Source: Pseudochrobactrum saccharolyticum
GTDB lineage: Bacteria > Pseudomonadota > Alphaproteobacteria > Rhizobiales > Rhizobiaceae
Direction: 5' to 3'
Length of the DNA: 64,000 nt
Assembly (NCBI RefSeq): GCF_008801715.1
Contig: NZ_VZPG01000001.1
Coordinates: forward strand, 868,001 to 932,000
In this document: positions 9,374 through 16,697 of the stretch, piece after piece
How the letters are laid out: each line of letters opens with the position of its first letter
Position numbering within the stretch: the stretch's first letter is position 1
Made by a program: the position numbers and the translations under genes
Notes under the pieces: generated by a model
The model's input: the letters and a program-made list of their open reading frames with translations, nothing else
Databases searched by the model: none
What the model was told of the DNA's origin: nothing

Positions 9374-10492
9374 TTAATCCGCAATAACCCCAAGCTTCTT
9401 CAATGCACCGGCCAAAGCCTCAACAGCCTTTGCCGCAAATTCCGGTTGCGCCGATGCCCCCATATGCCCGATGCGCAAAACCTTGCCAGCTGTATCCTTG
9501 CGACCCAGCGACACCAGCACATCATGGTCGCGCAGCATCAAATCACGCAAAGCCACATCGCTGATACCATCCGGCACTTTGAACACTGTCGCAGTCGGTG
9601 CCGCATTGGCTTCCTGACGCGGCCATAATTCCAGCCCCAGTGCTTTTACACCTTCACGGGCGATTTGTGCCGTTTGTGCATGACGCGCCCAGACATTTGA
9701 AGCGCCTTCCGCCAGATAAAGATCGAGCGCTGTGTTAAGAGCATAAATTTCTGTAACAGACGGCGTTACCGGAAAAGCATTGCCTGCACGCCATGCTTCT
9801 TTCCAGTCCAAAAGACTCAGGAATGATGCCCGTGGCGCATCCGGATTCCCTGCCATTTTCTGCCATGCACGATCACTCACTGCTGCGAGCGTCAGACCCG
9901 GTGTACTGCCCAGACATTTGGACGGAGAGGTAATGAAAATATCCGCATGTACAGCTTCAGGATGCACATCCATGCCGCCAAAAGATGAGACCGCATCGAC
10001 AATCAGATAAGCACCATGACGCGCGGCAATGGCACCGATCTCCGCCAGAGGGTTCAGCGTGCCCGAAGGCGTATCGTGATGGCAAACGGCAATAATACTG
10101 ATGTCAGGGCGCTGTTTAAGTGCAGCCTCTACAGCCTGCGGATCAATCACATCATCATAATCCACTGCCAGTTCAATGACTTCACGGCCGTTGCGCGCAG
10201 CCCAGGGACCAAAGCCTTTGCCATAAACACCGGAGACAAGATTAAGCACCACATCTTGTCGGGCGATCAGACCCGCAGCTGCTGCCTCAATGCCAAGAAT
10301 AGCTTCACCCTGCATAATAACCGGTTGATTGCCGGTACGCATGACCTGCGCCAGCTTCTCAATCACGCTTTGATAAAATACCTGAAATGCATCCGTATAA
10401 TCATACAAAACCGGCTGCCCTAATGCCCGAAGAACTTCCGGATAGGCCGGTACCGGACCGGTTGTGAGCATATAGGCAGGCACTTGCAGCAT
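9374..10492 (-). CDS. ppaT: Class V aminotransferase, pyridoxamine--pyruvate type
   Basis: A fold-type I PLP-family enzyme of 372 residues. Its sequence follows the Mesorhizobium loti pyridoxamine-pyruvate aminotransferase closely from memory: TTGPVPAYPEVLRALG at the start, LNLVSGVYGKGFG, VCHHDTPSGTLNP, LIVDAVSSFGGMDVHPE, the lysine in SPSKCLG (about 192), RASFLSLLDW and RIGHMGASAQPEFA at the end. That enzyme transfers the amino group from pyridoxamine to pyruvate, giving pyridoxal and alanine. It is the first gene of an operon with a PepT-class ABC importer, 24 bases before the binding-protein start. The next steps of B6 degradation are not in the window. Related alternatives are alanine-glyoxylate or serine-glyoxylate aminotransferases. 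The open frame extends upstream without a start codon to about 10567. Confidence 0.8.
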   Translation of the reverse strand: MLQVPAYMLTTGPVPAYPEVLRALGQPVLYDYTDAFQVFYQSVIEKLAQVMRTGNQPVIMQGEAILGIEAAAAGLIARQDVVLNLVSGVYGKGFGPWAARNGREVIELAVDYDDVIDPQAVEAALKQRPDISIIAVCHHDTPSGTLNPLAEIGAIAARHGAYLIVDAVSSFGGMDVHPEAVHADIFITSPSKCLGSTPGLTLAAVSDRAWQKMAGNPDAPRASFLSLLDWKEAWRAGNAFPVTPSVTEIYALNTALDLYLAEGASNVWARHAQTAQIAREGVKALGLELWPRQEANAAPTATVFKVPDGISDVALRDLMLRDHDVLVSLGRKDTAGKVLRIGHMGASAQPEFAAKAVEALAGALKKLGVIAD

Positions 10493-10836
10493 GGGATCAT
10501 TGACCAGTTTAAAAACAGCATCATAGGAGCGGTTCCCTCCATCTCCAAGAGGGATAATTTTCCACGATCAGCAATTATTGGAATTTGATTTCTTTTTACG
10601 AGCAGAGATGAAATATCCCACTGTATTCTTTTCTGCAGGCAAAGAAGATCGTGCAATCACAGAAGCTCGCTTCTGCCTGTGACAAACAGACTTGCGACAA
10701 GTTTCCGGCAGAGATTCCGGTTTCGCTCTCAAAGCAGATCGCGTACAAGACGCAAGATCAGTTTCTTTCCGGCCAGCAGGTAAAGTCTGATCAGTCATGA
10801 TCGCAACGCACCTGTCACCACGGATGAAACTGACCA
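10493..10836. other. Divergent intergenic region, no supported gene
   Basis: This 344-base stretch separates the divergent aminotransferase operon and the purine nucleoside permease gene and should hold both promoters. A 91-codon minus-strand frame (10568-10843) has a Ser/Arg/Lys-rich product with no recognisable motif and spans the probable promoters, so I do not call it. I see no clear terminator or operator. Confidence 0.6.
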
Positions 10837-11907
10837 ATGTCATATCATCGAAGGTATTCAGAATTGCGCGCTCTTCTCCTCTCTGCCTCCGCTCTTACCG
10901 CCGTTACATTTTCTGCCGCACTGACCGCTCCGGCGCTGGCGCAGGATACTGCTAAAATCGCACCGAAAGTCATGGTTATCACCATGTTCGGTCAGGAAGC
11001 CAAACCTTGGGCTGAGGGCGAGAAATTCACGCAGCAGATCAAGCTGGCCGGTCTTAATCCGGAATATCCGAATGTTGACTGCACTGACGAAGGTCTGTGC
11101 CACATGACAACCGCCATGGGTTTTGCCAATGCGGCAAGCTCGGTCTCGGCCATGGCACTCAGCGAGAAATTCGATCTCTCCAAAACCTATTTTCTGATTG
11201 CCGGTATTGCCGGTGTTGATCCGAAACACGGCACTCTCGGCTCTGCTCACTGGGCAAAATTCGCCGTTGATGCCGACCTCAACCACCGCATCGATCAGAG
11301 CGAAGTGCCGGATACATGGGAAACCGGCTCTTTCGCCCTTGGTGCCAGCAATCCGACCGAAAAAGCCAAATGGTCAGCCGGTACAGAAGTTTATGCCCTG
11401 AATGCCAAACTCACAGATTATGCTTTCAGCGTGACCAAGGATGTGGAACTGCTGGATGGTGATGGCGCGAAAGCCTATCGCAAACATTACAAGGGCGATA
11501 TTGCAACCGGCGCACCGATTGTCAGCATGTGCGATACGCTCTCCAGCGACACCTATTGGCACGGCATTAAAATGGCTCTGTTCATGGAAAAATGGGTTGA
11601 ACTGCTGACTGACGGCAAAGCCACCTATTGCACCTCGCAGATGGAAGATAATGCTACTCTGACGGCACTGAAACGTGCATCCGAAGCTGGCAAACTGGAT
11701 TTCAACCGTATTGCTCTGCTGCGTACTGCATCGAATTTTGACCGTCAGGGCGAAGATCAGACCGCTCTGGAATCGCTGAAATCAGAATCCGGCGGTTTTA
11801 AACTGGCAACCACCAATGCCTATCGCGTCGGCAAAACCTATGCACAAACCATTCTGACCGGCTGGGACAAATGGCAGGAAACGCCTCAGACTGACAGCGC
11901 AAAATAA
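10837..11907 (+). CDS. NUP-family purine nucleoside permease
   Basis: A member of the NUP family (PF06516), first described in yeasts as purine nucleoside permease and related in fold to nucleoside phosphorylases. The 356-residue protein has a signal peptide ending ALTAPALAQ (about residue 36), so the bacterial form is exported. Family stretches are KVMVITMFGQEAKPW, LNPEYPNVDCTDEGLCHMTTAMG and YFLIAGIAGVDPKHGTLGSAHWA, plus the nucleoside-phosphorylase-like MEDNATLTALKRA. It probably binds or cleaves nucleosides in the periplasm; the exact activity is uncertain. It stands alone between divergent and convergent neighbours and ends in a strong terminator. Its presence fits the nucleobase-salvage theme of the window. 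Confidence 0.85.
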   Translation: MSYHRRYSELRALLLSASALTAVTFSAALTAPALAQDTAKIAPKVMVITMFGQEAKPWAEGEKFTQQIKLAGLNPEYPNVDCTDEGLCHMTTAMGFANAASSVSAMALSEKFDLSKTYFLIAGIAGVDPKHGTLGSAHWAKFAVDADLNHRIDQSEVPDTWETGSFALGASNPTEKAKWSAGTEVYALNAKLTDYAFSVTKDVELLDGDGAKAYRKHYKGDIATGAPIVSMCDTLSSDTYWHGIKMALFMEKWVELLTDGKATYCTSQMEDNATLTALKRASEAGKLDFNRIALLRTASNFDRQGEDQTALESLKSESGGFKLATTNAYRVGKTYAQTILTGWDKWQETPQTDSAK

Positions 11908-11917
11908 CTGGATATAG

Positions 11918-11955
11918 AAAAGCCCCGCGCAGAACTTTCTGTGCGGGGCTTTTTC
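11918..11955 (+). terminator. Rho-independent terminator after the nucleoside permease gene
   Basis: Inverted repeat AAGCCCCGC / GCGGGGCTT with a 14-base spacer followed by a T run. It lies 11 bases after the 11907 stop and also faces the convergent aminotransferase gene. Confidence 0.85.
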
Positions 11956-11967
11956 ATGTCTTATAGA

Positions 11968-13299
11968 TTACGATGCGCGGTTGATCGCATCACCAAGGAT
12001 CGAGACGATCTTGCCGATCTCTTCTTTGCTGACGATCAGCGGTGGTGAAAGGGCAATCACATCACCGGTCACGCGGATCAGCAGACCTTTCCTGAAGCAA
12101 TCGGTGAACACATCATAAGCGCGTGCACCGACTGCACCGTCACGTGAAGACAGTTCAATACCGGCCACCAGTCCGAGCGTACGGATGTCGATGACATTCT
12201 TCGCGGATTTCAGCGAGTGGATTGCTTCCTGCCAGTCATCCGCCAGTTCGGCAGCGCGGGTCAACAGCCCTTCTTCCGCATAAATATCCAGCGTTGCAAT
12301 CCCTGCTGCACAAGCTGCCGGATGACCGGAATAAGTATAGCCGTGGAACAGTTCAATCGCACCTTCAGGCCCGTGCATCAGACCATCATAAATATGACGG
12401 CTGGCAAAAACGGCTCCCATCGGAATAGCACCATTGGTCAGACCTTTTGCAGTGGTGATCAGATCCGGTGTAACACCAAAATAATCTGATGCAAACGGCG
12501 AGCCAAGACGGCCGAAGCCGGTGATCACTTCATCAAAAATCAGCAGAATGCCATGTTTTTTGGCAATAGCAGCAAGGCGTTCCAGATAGCCTTTTGGCGG
12601 CACCAGCACACCGGTTGAACCGGCCAGAGGTTCAACAATCACTGCGGCAATGGTTTCCGCACCATGCAGCGCGACCATGCGCTCCAGATCATCCGCCAGT
12701 TCGGCACCATGTTCCGGCTGGCCTTTGCTGAAAGCATTTTTCTCAAGATCATGGGTATGGCGCAGATGGTCAGCCCCCGGCAGCAGCGGAAACACGCGGC
12801 GGTTATTGACCAGACCACCGACGGAAATACCGCCGAAGCCTACACCATGATAGCCGCGCTCACGCCCGATCACGCGGGTGCGTGTGCCCTGACCAATAGC
12901 GCGCTGATAGGCAATCGCGATTTTCAGAGCGGTATCAACGGATTCTGAACCGGAACCGGTGAAGAACACGCGGTCGAGAATTTTGCCGTCGCCGCGCGGT
13001 GCAATTTCACCAAGGCGGGTGGCAAAATCGAAAGCAATATTGTGCCCCATCTGGAATGTCGGTGCGAAATCCATCGTCGAAAGCTGTTTTTCGACGGCGC
13101 TGGCAATCTGCTTGCGACCATGACCGGCATTGACGCACCACAGACCCGCAGTACCGTCCAGCACGGAATTGCCGTCCACATCCGTGTAATACATGCCTTC
13201 AGCTGTAGCCAGCATACGCGGCGCAGATTTGAACTGGCGGTTTGCCGTAAACGGCATCCAGAAACTGTCAAGCTTGGGACTATTGGTTAAATCAGTCAT
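11968..13299 (-). CDS. Beta-alanine--pyruvate aminotransferase (omega-amino acid aminotransferase)
   Basis: A class III PLP aminotransferase of 443 residues that transfers the amino group of beta-alanine to pyruvate, giving malonate semialdehyde and alanine. The N-terminus LDSFWMPFTANRQFKSAPRM and the segment LDGTAGLWCVNAGHGRKQI are diagnostic for the omega-amino acid:pyruvate branch. Further features are FFTGSGSESVDTALKIA, the PLP-binding LLIFDEVITGFGRLG (Asp near 257) and the Schiff-base lysine in TTAKGLTNG (about 287). Beta-alanine is the end product of the reductive pyrimidine pathway encoded at 50-57 kb, so this enzyme probably completes it. It diverges from an XRE-cupin regulator that is the likeliest controller. 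Some relatives also accept GABA or taurine. Confidence 0.9.
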   Translation of the reverse strand: MTDLTNSPKLDSFWMPFTANRQFKSAPRMLATAEGMYYTDVDGNSVLDGTAGLWCVNAGHGRKQIASAVEKQLSTMDFAPTFQMGHNIAFDFATRLGEIAPRGDGKILDRVFFTGSGSESVDTALKIAIAYQRAIGQGTRTRVIGRERGYHGVGFGGISVGGLVNNRRVFPLLPGADHLRHTHDLEKNAFSKGQPEHGAELADDLERMVALHGAETIAAVIVEPLAGSTGVLVPPKGYLERLAAIAKKHGILLIFDEVITGFGRLGSPFASDYFGVTPDLITTAKGLTNGAIPMGAVFASRHIYDGLMHGPEGAIELFHGYTYSGHPAACAAGIATLDIYAEEGLLTRAAELADDWQEAIHSLKSAKNVIDIRTLGLVAGIELSSRDGAVGARAYDVFTDCFRKGLLIRVTGDVIALSPPLIVSKEEIGKIVSILGDAINRAS

Positions 13300-13447
13300 T
13301 GTTTCGCTCCTCGCCGGCGCAATTTTCCAAATGGAAAACCGTCCTCTCCCTTATATGTGGCTAAGAGTTGGCCATGCTTCGGAGAGCGAAACAAGTCTAT
13401 TTCTTGTACTAATTATCACCTTGATCTGTTTGGTAAAAAATATAAAA

Positions 13448-13465
13448 TGTTTAAAATATTTAACA
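13448..13465. promoter_or_regulatory. Candidate operator between aminotransferase and XRE-cupin regulator
   Basis: TGTTTAAAATATTTAACA is an imperfect inverted repeat with TGTT/AACA ends and an AT-rich centre, 25 bases before the regulator start in the divergent intergenic region. It is a plausible autoregulatory site, supported by position and symmetry only. Confidence 0.35.
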
Positions 13466-13490
13466 ACCTCAACAGCGGAAACAGATACCC

Positions 13491-14045
13491 ATGACCGGTG
13501 AGATCGATATTGGCGGCCGTTTGCGCTTCATCCGTGAAAAATCGGGGCTTTCACAACGCGAGCTGGCAAAGCGCAGCGGTGTAACCAATGCCACGATTTC
13601 GCTGATTGAGGCCAATCAGACCAATCCTTCAGTCGGCGCGTTGAAACGCATTCTCGACGGTCTGCCGATCGGCATGTCGGAGTTTTTCGCCCTGCAACCA
13701 GATATGCCGCAAAAGGCGTTTTATCAGTCCGAGGAATTTGTCGAGATCGGCAAAGGCAAAATCTCCTACCGGCAGCTGGGCGACAATCTGTTCGGGCGGG
13801 CGCTGCAAATTCTCAAAGAACGGTATGAGCCGGGTGCCGATACCGGCAAAGTACCACTGGTGCATGAAGGTGAGGAAGGCGGCATTGTTATTGCCGGTCG
13901 TCTGGAAGTGACTGTCGACAGTGAGAGGCGTATATTGGGACCGGGTGACGGTTATTATTTTGAAAGCCGGCGCCCGCACCGGTTTCGTTGTGTCGGGCCG
14001 GTGGCCTGCGACGTTATCAGCGCCTGTACACCGCCGACTTTTTAA
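13491..14045 (+). CDS. XRE-cupin transcription regulator (PuuR-like)
   Basis: A 184-residue regulator with an N-terminal XRE helix-turn-helix (about 10-65: LRFIREKSGLSQRELAKRSGVTNATISLIE) and a C-terminal cupin (about 110-180: VPLVHEGEEGGIVIAGRLEVTV, ending GPGDGYYFESRRPHRFRC). This architecture is that of PuuR and related regulators of polyamine and amine catabolism, in which the cupin senses the amine or its product. It diverges from the beta-alanine aminotransferase gene and so most likely regulates it, which is inference. A ModE-like gene follows 36 bases downstream on the same strand and may be co-transcribed. Confidence 0.88.
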   Translation: MTGEIDIGGRLRFIREKSGLSQRELAKRSGVTNATISLIEANQTNPSVGALKRILDGLPIGMSEFFALQPDMPQKAFYQSEEFVEIGKGKISYRQLGDNLFGRALQILKERYEPGADTGKVPLVHEGEEGGIVIAGRLEVTVDSERRILGPGDGYYFESRRPHRFRCVGPVACDVISACTPPTF

Positions 14046-14081
14046 GCAATTAATTTTTGAAAACAGAACGGAGAACCAATC

Positions 14082-14441
14082 ATGGCACCACAGGATATCG
14101 CTTTGCTGAAGCCGGTATTGCGGATTGATTTTCCTGAAAATGCGCGGCTGGGGCGCGGCAAGATCCAGTTGCTTGAGCATATTCGCGACACCGGCTCGAT
14201 TTCAGCGGCAGGTCGCGCCATGGATATGTCCTATCGCCGTGCATGGCAGCTGGTTGATGCCCTGAACTCCATGTTCAGCGAACCTTCCGTCACCTCTCAG
14301 CGTGGCGGCAAACAAGGCGGCGGCGCAGTCCTCACTCCCTTCGGAGAAGAACTGATCCGCCGTTTTCGTCATATGGAAGCCACTCTCGCGCAAGCTTTGG
14401 GCGATGATATTGAATGGCTGAATAAAAACCGTTCCTCGTAA
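14082..14441 (+). CDS. ModE N-terminal-type winged-helix protein without molybdate domains
   Basis: A 119-residue protein corresponding to the DNA-binding half of the molybdate regulator ModE. It has a winged helix with LGRGKIQLLEHIRDTGSISAAGRAMDMSYRRAWQLVDALN (about 27-67), the wing segment QRGGKQGGGAVLTPFGEELI and a short helical tail. The C-terminal TOBE/molbindin domains that sense molybdate in E. coli ModE are absent, as in many alphaproteobacterial stand-alone members. No molybdate transporter is adjacent, although an XdhC-like maturation factor for molybdo-enzymes lies at 38 kb. It probably shares a transcript with the XRE-cupin gene. The start has a GGAGAA site upstream. Confidence 0.85.
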   Translation: MAPQDIALLKPVLRIDFPENARLGRGKIQLLEHIRDTGSISAAGRAMDMSYRRAWQLVDALNSMFSEPSVTSQRGGKQGGGAVLTPFGEELIRRFRHMEATLAQALGDDIEWLNKNRSS

Positions 14442-14444
14442 AAA

Positions 14445-14867
14445 TTATTTACTGCGCAGGCGCGGCACAATTGCATGAAGAACTGCCACAATAATCAGCC
14501 CGCCGATAACCGACATATGTTCAACAGCCACATGCATTTTAGCAATGGCTTCTGCCCCTTCTGCCCGCCAGAAAGCGTGAGAGACCGGAATTGTCATGGC
14601 GGTGAACACACCCAGCGCACCGGCACCCAGCCAGACCAGTGAGCCACCCCGTATGATCAGAGCGGAACCGATCAGTTGCACGGCAATGGTCAGTGCCGCA
14701 AACAAGGCTGGCACCGGCAGATTATTTGCTGCCATTTCAGCCACCGCAGCCGGAAAATCAAAGAGTTTGGCAATGCCGCTCAGCCAGAATGTCATGGTCA
14801 GCAAAATACGCGCCAACAGCTGAATAACGGGCATGGATAATAGCTGATAAATCCAGTTCGGACTCAT
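14445..14867 (-). CDS. DoxX-family membrane protein
   Basis: A 140-residue protein with four predicted membrane segments, the first containing LARILLTMTFWLSGIAKLFDFPAA, the usual DoxX opening. DoxX proteins are small inner-membrane proteins of loosely defined function, some linked to quinone or thiosulfate redox and stress complexes. It is the last gene of an overlapping three-gene operon (EamA transporter, TetR regulator, DoxX), its ATG overlapping the TetR stop by 4 bases. The histidines in the C-terminal half may bind metal, but no specific role can be read from the sequence. Confidence 0.85.
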   Translation of the reverse strand: MSPNWIYQLLSMPVIQLLARILLTMTFWLSGIAKLFDFPAAVAEMAANNLPVPALFAALTIAVQLIGSALIIRGGSLVWLGAGALGVFTAMTIPVSHAFWRAEGAEAIAKMHVAVEHMSVIGGLIIVAVLHAIVPRLRSK

Positions 14868-15511
14868 AATGTTCCTCCTGTCCGGTCGTTACGCACAGTC
14901 CAGCCATGCAGTAGTGTCTGCAAAGCATCGTCTATAGTCTGGCGCTGCATTTCCACACTCACATATTGCCCCAGCAAAGCCAGACTAAGCAGATTTTCAA
15001 CAATCATATCGTGGAAATGGGTAGCCATAATACGAGGATCACCCTGTCGCAGACTGCCGTTCTCTACATGCGGGGCAATGGCCTTGGCGAAATAATGCCG
15101 CGCCATTTGCGGGCCTTTTTCAAACCATGTCCGTGCAATTGCCGGAAACCGTCCCGATTCCGCGATAACCAGCCGCTGAAACGCCACGTGATGTTCTTCC
15201 ATCAGAACAGTCAGCAATTGACGACCCAACCGTTCCAGTCCGTCTTTCAACGGCAACATGGAGACATCCAGATCTTTGATCCCGTAAGTGAAAGTCTCAC
15301 TCATTTGCGAGATAACAGCCATGAACAGGCCTTCTTTATCCCCGAAATGATTATAGAGATTGGTCTTTGAACCACCGGCCTGACGCATGATTTCATCAAC
15401 CGACACGCCCTCATAGCCATGTTCCAGAAACAAGGCACCGGCGATGGTTCTGATCTGCTCCCGCCGCTCTATACCGCGGCGGGTAATCCGGACTGGTTTT
15501 TCTGTGCTCAT
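14864..15511 (-). CDS. TetR-family transcription regulator
   Basis: A 215-residue repressor with an N-terminal TetR helix-turn-helix (about 15-62: RREQIRTIAGALFLEHGYEGVSVDEIMRQAGGSKTNLYNHFGDKEGLF) and an AcrR-type C-terminal domain. It lies between an EamA transporter and a DoxX gene, overlapping both by 4 bases, so it is co-transcribed with the genes it probably controls. A palindrome just upstream of the operon (16459-16472) is a good candidate for its binding site. The ligand is unknown; a toxic metabolite or drug exported by the EamA protein is one possibility. Confidence 0.9.
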   Translation of the reverse strand: MSTEKPVRITRRGIERREQIRTIAGALFLEHGYEGVSVDEIMRQAGGSKTNLYNHFGDKEGLFMAVISQMSETFTYGIKDLDVSMLPLKDGLERLGRQLLTVLMEEHHVAFQRLVIAESGRFPAIARTWFEKGPQMARHYFAKAIAPHVENGSLRQGDPRIMATHFHDMIVENLLSLALLGQYVSVEMQRQTIDDALQTLLHGWTVRNDRTGGTL

Positions 15512-16422
15512 TCAGCCGCCTCCGGTTGTTTTGCTGCCTGTTTCTCAGCATCGGTAATCTTATGATGGTGCCGTGCCGGTCTGAATGATCTGCGATCAAC
15601 CAGCTGACCATAGAGCAAGCTTCCCAGCACCAGAACAATACCGCCAAGTTGCAGCCAGCTTGGCACCATATCATTAAAAACAGCATCCATAATAAAAGCT
15701 GTCACCGGAGCGAGCAGGAAGAACGGAGCAACTGCGGATGGTCCTGCACCCTCAATACCGCGAAACCACAAAGCGAAAGCCAGCGCCGTCAGGAAGAGTG
15801 CAAGAATGACAAAACCGGCAATGTTCACGAGCGTAACAGAAGACGGAATGTCCTGAAAGATCACAGCAAGGATTGCCAGTTCAACGCCACCGACAACCAG
15901 CTGCCAGCCAGTGAATGCAAGCAAAGAACACGGGCGACCCCATTTATGGACATAGATACCACCCAGTGCCACGGATAAGGCCGCGCCTAAGCCTGCCAGC
16001 ACACCGATCATATCCATTTGCACACCACCGCGCAGCACAACAAGGCTGACACCAACGGCACCCAGCAAGACGCTGAAAATCTTATGACCGGTCGGAATAA
16101 CCTGCATCAGCGGCCATGCGAGCAGAATAGTGAAGAGCGGCCCCAAAGCCTGAATGGTTGCCGCCACACCGCCCGGAAGGCGCAAAGCAGCAACAAAAAT
16201 CAGGCCGAAAAACAAACCGGCATTGAGCGTGCCGAGCACAAGAATTTTCCACCACCATTCACGCGGCAGCATTGTGCGGGCAAACAGCAACAGAGGAATA
16301 CCGCCACCTAAAGCGCGGATTGCACCGATAAAAACCGGATTATGCGGCAGCATGTTGGATGAAACAATATAGGTGAAGCCCCATAGAATGGTGGCCAGTG
16401 CGGCTGCAAGTTTAGGATTCAT
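15508..16422 (-). CDS. EamA/DMT-superfamily transporter (RhaT/YdcZ-like)
   Basis: An inner-membrane transporter of 304 residues with ten predicted membrane segments formed by two EamA repeats. It starts LAAALATILWGFTYIVSSNMLP, the typical EamA opening, and has GVSLVVLRGG at the end of the first repeat and a charged His/Lys-rich cytoplasmic tail. The family exports amino acids, metabolites or drugs; substrate specificity cannot be read. It is the first gene of the TetR-DoxX operon, and the promoter region carries a TetR-type palindrome 37 bases before the start. Confidence 0.88.
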   Translation of the reverse strand: MNPKLAAALATILWGFTYIVSSNMLPHNPVFIGAIRALGGGIPLLLFARTMLPREWWWKILVLGTLNAGLFFGLIFVAALRLPGGVAATIQALGPLFTILLAWPLMQVIPTGHKIFSVLLGAVGVSLVVLRGGVQMDMIGVLAGLGAALSVALGGIYVHKWGRPCSLLAFTGWQLVVGGVELAILAVIFQDIPSSVTLVNIAGFVILALFLTALAFALWFRGIEGAGPSAVAPFFLLAPVTAFIMDAVFNDMVPSWLQLGGIVLVLGSLLYGQLVDRRSFRPARHHHKITDAEKQAAKQPEAAE

Positions 16423-16458
16423 AATCTGTCCTGTCCTTCAATTTGCAGTATCAATATC

Positions 16459-16472
16459 ATACCATACGGTAT
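16459..16472. promoter_or_regulatory. Candidate TetR operator before the EamA-TetR-DoxX operon
   Basis: ATACC-ATAC-GGTAT is an inverted repeat embedded in a longer, degenerate ATAC-rich symmetric region (about 16455-16478). It lies directly upstream of the operon that contains the TetR gene, which suggests autoregulation. Only symmetry and position support it. Confidence 0.5.
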
Positions 16473-16541
16473 CGTATCAATTAGTCGAATTGATGGACAC
16501 TGCGTTCACAATTAACAGACAGAGCTGGCCTGCATGCCCGA

Positions 16542-16650
16542 CTAGAGCATTTCACAGTCAAGTTGGATCAACTTGACGCCCGTGATAATGCGGCAAATTA
16601 AAGAATCTAGAGCGTGCACTGTGATCCAGTCAGGACTTAAACCGCTCTAG
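16542..16650. repeat. Dispersed palindromic repeat, full-length copy
   Basis: Begins CTAGAGC and ends GCTCTAG, so the ends are inverted. Inside is a hairpin, GTCAAGTT / AACTTGAC. The first 49 bases (16542-16590) recur with two differences at 45202-45250, and the AGAGCATTTC opening also starts a different element at 48966. This resembles the short interspersed palindromes common in Hyphomicrobiales genomes. It lies between the EamA promoter and the end of the ABC exporter gene. Confidence 0.8.
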
Positions 16651-16697
16651 GGCACAATTACACAAGCATTATCTGCAGGGTGCAGAAAGCGGAGATC

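Noticed and set aside
10568-10843. 91-codon minus-strand frame in the nucleoside permease promoter region
   Set aside because: No motif, low-complexity Arg/Ser/Lys composition and position across likely promoters of both divergent genes.
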